Assembly (NCBI GenBank): GCA_003455945.1
Contig: DMPQ01000385.1
Location: forward strand, 1-8,630
Length of the DNA stretch: 8,630 bases
Direction: 5' to 3'
DNA from: Planctomycetaceae bacterium
GTDB lineage: Bacteria; Planctomycetota; Planctomycetia; Pirellulales; Pirellulaceae
Under the pieces are notes generated by a model. The model saw nothing but the letters and a program-made list of their open reading frames with translations, had not been told where the DNA came from and searched no databases. A program made the translations under genes and the position numbers. Every line of letters begins with the position of its first letter. Positions within the stretch are counted from its first letter, which is position 1. This document shows positions 5,316 through 8,630 of the stretch, in pieces.

Positions 5316-8300
5316 GTGCTCCGTTCGCTTCCGAAGCTCGCATCGCTGCTGGCCCTCGGCATCATTGCCTGGGGGGCATCGTTCGCCGTGCCGGCCCGCT
5401 CTCAGGAACCGATCGATGTCCTGTTCCTGGGCGACAACGGTCACCATCAGCCCCTCGCTCGTTTCAAGCAGCTCCGGCCGGTGCTGGAATCGCGAGGCAT
5501 CTCGCTGACCTACACCGATGATGTCGCACAGCTGCGGGCCGAGACGTTGGCGAACTACCGAGCGGTCGTGCTCTATGCCAACATCGACTCGATCGCGCCG
5601 GAGCAAGCCGATGCTCTGCTCGCGTATGTCGCGGAGGGAGGTGGCTTCGTTCCGCTCCACTGCGCCTCATTCTGTTTCCGCAATGACGACCGGATCGTCG
5701 CGCTGATCGGCGCTCAGTTCCTCAGGCACGGGACCGGCGTCTTTCGGACGCGGATCGAATTGCCCGAGCATCCGGTGATGGCCGGATTCGGCGGATTCGA
5801 GAGCTGGGACGAGACGTACGTGCATCATCTGCATGCCGAGGAGGGGCGGACCGTTCTCGAGTCCCGAGTGGACGACGAGGGAGCCGAGCCGTGGACCTGG
5901 GTCAAGGAGCATGGCCGGGGGCGAGTCTTCTATACCGCCTGGGGACATGACGAGCGGACGTGGAAGCAGCCCGGGTTCACGAATCTGGTGGAGCGAGGCA
6001 TTCGTTGGGCAGCCGGTCTCGATCCGGCCGGAGCCGGCGCGTTCGTGGAAGATGCTCCGTTCCCGGTGCCGGCCATGACGCCGCTTCCGACCGATCTGGA
6101 ACCGTTCCGCTATCAGGATGTCGGCAACAAGATTCCGAACTACACACCCGATGCGCAGTGGGGAACCCAAGGCGAGAATCTGAGCCTGATGCAGCTCCCG
6201 CTTCCGCCCGACGAGGCGATGCGGCATTACTCGGTTCCTCAGGGATTCCGCCTCGAACTGTTTGCCTCGGAGCCCGAGATCGGCGGCAAGCCGATCTGCA
6301 TGACCTGGGACGAACGGGGCCGACTGTGGGTCGCCGAGACGATCGACTATCCCAACGAGCTGCAGCCGGTCGGCAAGGGACGCGATCGGATCCGCATCTG
6401 CGAGGACACCGACGGTGACGGGCGAGCCGATCGGTTCGTCGTCTTCGCCGAGGAGCTGAGCATTCCGACGTCGATCGCCTTTTCCGGCGGCAGCGTGATC
6501 GTTCAGGACGCGGCGCGGACACTTCGTCTGACCGACACCGACGGCGATGATGTCGCCGACCGCAGTGAGGTGCTGTTCAGCGGTTGGGAGGTCGGTGATA
6601 CCCACGGCGGCGTCAGCAACTTCCAGTACGGATTGGACAACTGGATCTGGGGGATGCAGGGGTACAACAACAGTGCCCCGGTCGTGCGCGGCGAGCGGAC
6701 GCAGCCGTTCCGTCAGGGGTTCTTCCGCTTCCGCGGTGACGGCTCGGACCTCGAGTTCCTCCGCTCCACGGACAACAACACGTGGGGCTTCGGCATGAGC
6801 GAAGAGGGGATCATCTTCGGCTCCACCGCCAATCACAATCCGAGCGTCTACCTCCCCATTCCCAATCGTTATTACGAAGCGGTCCGCGGATGGGCTCCGA
6901 GCGTTCTCGGCACGATCGCCGATACGTACAAGTTCAAGCCGATCACCGACAAGATCCGCCAGGTCGATCAGCATGGCGGCTACACCGCCGCCGCCGGCCA
7001 TGCCCTGTACACGGCGCGAACCTATCCACGCGAGTACTGGAATCGGACCTCGTTCGTAGCCGGTCCGACCGGACATCTCGTCGGCACCTTCGTCCTGTCT
7101 CGGGACGGAGCCGACTTCCGCTCCACGAGCCCGTTCAACCTGATCGCGGCCGATGACGAATGGGCGGCGCCGATCATGGCCGAGGTCGGGCCGGACGGCC
7201 ATGTCTGGGTCATCGATTGGTACAACTACATCGTGCAGCACAACCCGACGCCGCGCGGGTTCGAGACAGGTCGCGGCAACGCCTATGAGACCGATCTCCG
7301 CGACAAGCGTCATGGGCGTATCTATCGCGTCGTCTACGACGCCGGAGCCGCCAGCCCGACTCCGAACCTCGCCGATCCGGCCGAGCGGGTCGAGGCGCTG
7401 GGTAACCCGAACCTCCTGTGGCGTCGACACGCCCAGCGGCTGATCGTCGAGAGCGGCGATCGCGGTGTGGTGCCGCGGCTGATCGAGTTCCTGGCCGAAC
7501 CTCGGCTCGACGAGATCGGGCTCGATGTCCGTGCGATCCACTCGCTCTGGACGCTCCATGGTCTCGGTGCGATCGACCCGGCGAATCCGTCGGTCTGGCA
7601 GGCCGCCGTCGCGTGTCTGAAGCACCCGTCGGCCGGCGTGCGTCGAAATGCCTGTCAGGTGATTGCCGGTCACGTCGATGCGGTCCAGGCGTTGATCGAG
7701 GCCGACACGTTCCGGGATCGAGACGCGCAGGTCCGCATGGCGGCTCTTCTGGCCACCGCCGACAGTCCGGTCGGAGCGGATGTCGGAGGGGCGATCGTCG
7801 GGCGACTGACCGACCCGAACGACGCGCTTGATCGGTGGATTCCCGATGCGGCGACCGCTGCCGCGGCGAAGCACGACACCCGGTTCCTGTCGGCGCTGTC
7901 GACCGCCGAAGAGATCGGTCCCGCGTTGCTGCGAGCCGTTTCGATCGTTGCCGAACACCACGCACGCTCGGGCGATCGGACCGACTCGGAGCGAATCTTC
8001 CTGGCGATCCCGACGATGCCCGCTCAACTCGGTCAGGCGGTCATCGACGGACTGACCGAAGGCTGGCCGTCCGATGAGCGGTTCGATCTGGCCGAGGCGA
8101 CCGAAGAGCGTCTATTGGACGGTCTGGCCGACATGCCGCTCGAGACGCGCGGCCAACTCGTAAAGCTGATGGCGCGATTGGGAGAAGAGCGTTTCGAAAG
8201 CTTCGCTCAGTCGATCGTCGACGCGCTGATGACGGGAATTCTGGACGAGTCGCTTTCGAACGAGGGCCGAGTCGCTTTGGCGAACGAACTGATCGGATTC

Positions 8301-8630
8301 CGTTCTGCGGACGCTTCGGCGGTCGAGTCGCTGCTGGAACTCGTGACTCCGCAGACTGACCCGGGGCTCGCCGAAGGGATCCTGACCGTATTGCGGAACA
8401 GCACGTCAGCCGAAGCGGGAGAGATGATTCGAGCCCGCTTGCCGGTGCTCGCTCCCGGAGCTCGAAAGGTCGCGATCGCGACCCTGCTTCGCCGAGGTGA
8501 CTGGGTGAACGATCTGCTCGACGCGATCGAGGCGCGGGAGGTCGGTCTCTCGGAACTCAGCCTCGAACAGCAGCGAAGTCTCGCTTCGATTCCCGATCGC
8601 AAGCTGGCCGAGCGAGCCGAAGCGATCCTG
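5316..8630 (+). CDS. Exported ThuA-like / PVC-type membrane-bound dehydrogenase / HEAT-repeat protein, C-terminus beyond window
   Basis: This frame is open for 1105 codons and runs off the right edge. The GTG start has GAGG eight bases upstream (5304-5307) and gives a clean signal peptide (hydrophobic LASLLALGIIAWGASFA, cleavage near VPA27). Residues about 33-234 are a ThuA-like domain of the glutamine-amidotransferase-like fold (VLFLGDNGHH; GGGFVPLHCASFCF with His115; GFESWDETYVHHLH; GRVFYTAWGHD). Residues about 307-675 match the PVC-type membrane-bound dehydrogenase propeller (GFRLELFASEPEIGGKPI; THGGVSNFQYG near 430; GPDGHVWVIDWYNYIVQHNP). Two calcium-binding-like DxDGD loops lie at 364-372 and 407-415. 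HEAT-like helical repeats fill the rest. Related Planctomycetota proteins are thought to oxidise sugars outside the cytoplasm and often end in a c-type heme domain; the last residues (SLEQQRSLASIPDRKLAERAEAIL, cut off) look like the linker before it. An in-frame ATG at 5172 is an alternative start but adds 48 Arg/Ser-rich residues. Substrate unknown. Confidence 0.92.
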   Translation, partial: MLRSLPKLASLLALGIIAWGASFAVPARSQEPIDVLFLGDNGHHQPLARFKQLRPVLESRGISLTYTDDVAQLRAETLANYRAVVLYANIDSIAPEQADALLAYVAEGGGFVPLHCASFCFRNDDRIVALIGAQFLRHGTGVFRTRIELPEHPVMAGFGGFESWDETYVHHLHAEEGRTVLESRVDDEGAEPWTWVKEHGRGRVFYTAWGHDERTWKQPGFTNLVERGIRWAAGLDPAGAGAFVEDAPFPVPAMTPLPTDLEPFRYQDVGNKIPNYTPDAQWGTQGENLSLMQLPLPPDEAMRHYSVPQGFRLELFASEPEIGGKPICMTWDERGRLWVAETIDYPNELQPVGKGRDRIRICEDTDGDGRADRFVVFAEELSIPTSIAFSGGSVIVQDAARTLRLTDTDGDDVADRSEVLFSGWEVGDTHGGVSNFQYGLDNWIWGMQGYNNSAPVVRGERTQPFRQGFFRFRGDGSDLEFLRSTDNNTWGFGMSEEGIIFGSTANHNPSVYLPIPNRYYEAVRGWAPSVLGTIADTYKFKPITDKIRQVDQHGGYTAAAGHALYTARTYPREYWNRTSFVAGPTGHLVGTFVLSRDGADFRSTSPFNLIAADDEWAAPIMAEVGPDGHVWVIDWYNYIVQHNPTPRGFETGRGNAYETDLRDKRHGRIYRVVYDAGAASPTPNLADPAERVEALGNPNLLWRRHAQRLIVESGDRGVVPRLIEFLAEPRLDEIGLDVRAIHSLWTLHGLGAIDPANPSVWQAAVACLKHPSAGVRRNACQVIAGHVDAVQALIEADTFRDRDAQVRMAALLATADSPVGADVGGAIVGRLTDPNDALDRWIPDAATAAAAKHDTRFLSALSTAEEIGPALLRAVSIVAEHHARSGDRTDSERIFLAIPTMPAQLGQAVIDGLTEGWPSDERFDLAEATEERLLDGLADMPLETRGQLVKLMARLGEERFESFAQSIVDALMTGILDESLSNEGRVALANELIGFRSADASAVESLLELVTPQTDPGLAEGILTVLRNSTSAEAGEMIRARLPVLAPGARKVAIATLLRRGDWVNDLLDAIEAREVGLSELSLEQQRSLASIPDRKLAERAEAIL

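Noticed and set aside
5667..8027. 786-codon open frame on the minus strand opposite the ThuA-dehydrogenase gene
   Set aside because: The plus strand has clear family motifs throughout. The antisense translation is Arg/Asp/Val-rich with no recognisable domain, so it is a mirror of codon bias.

Overview
This window is GC-rich chromosomal DNA that most likely comes from a member of the Planctomycetota. The main pointer is the large secreted protein at the right end: a ThuA-like domain, then a 'membrane-bound dehydrogenase' beta-propeller, then HEAT-like repeats. That architecture is characteristic of Planctomycetota/Verrucomicrobiota. The assignment is inferred from family recognition, not from a search.

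Layout, left to right. (1) The minus strand from the left edge to 332 carries the N-terminal 110 codons of purM (AIR synthetase, purine synthesis), cut by the window edge. (2) A divergent gap, 333-694, separates purM from glgX and holds several inverted repeats. (3) glgX (695-2785, +) encodes a complete GlgX/isoamylase-type glycogen debranching enzyme with its catalytic residues intact, followed by a strong hairpin terminator. (4) After a 329-base gap come a small exported single-FAS1 (fasciclin) protein (3115-3624), an ECF sigma factor (3686-4282) and an RskA-like single-pass anti-sigma factor (4279-5109). The last two overlap by the tetranucleotide ATGA. (5) A 206-base gap leads to a very large exported protein (5316 to beyond 8630), which runs off the right edge without a stop.

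PurM and GlgX are housekeeping and carbon-storage enzymes. The most suggestive unit is fasciclin + sigma + RskA-like anti-sigma. It resembles the mycobacterial SigK/RskA circuit, whose best-known targets are the fasciclin-domain proteins MPT70 and MPT83. I infer that the fasciclin protein here is either a target of, or functionally linked to, the adjacent sigma factor. The large ThuA-dehydrogenase is likely an exported oxidoreductase for sugar or polysaccharide breakdown. By family precedent its missing C-terminus should carry a c-type heme domain.

I see no tRNA, rRNA, CRISPR array, insertion sequence or obvious horizontally acquired island. The most unusual non-coding theme is that every gap longer than 200 bases contains hairpins whose arms include TCGGA/TCCGA. 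I do not see a clearly new biological system; the regulatory module and the leader structures are the parts most worth a second look.
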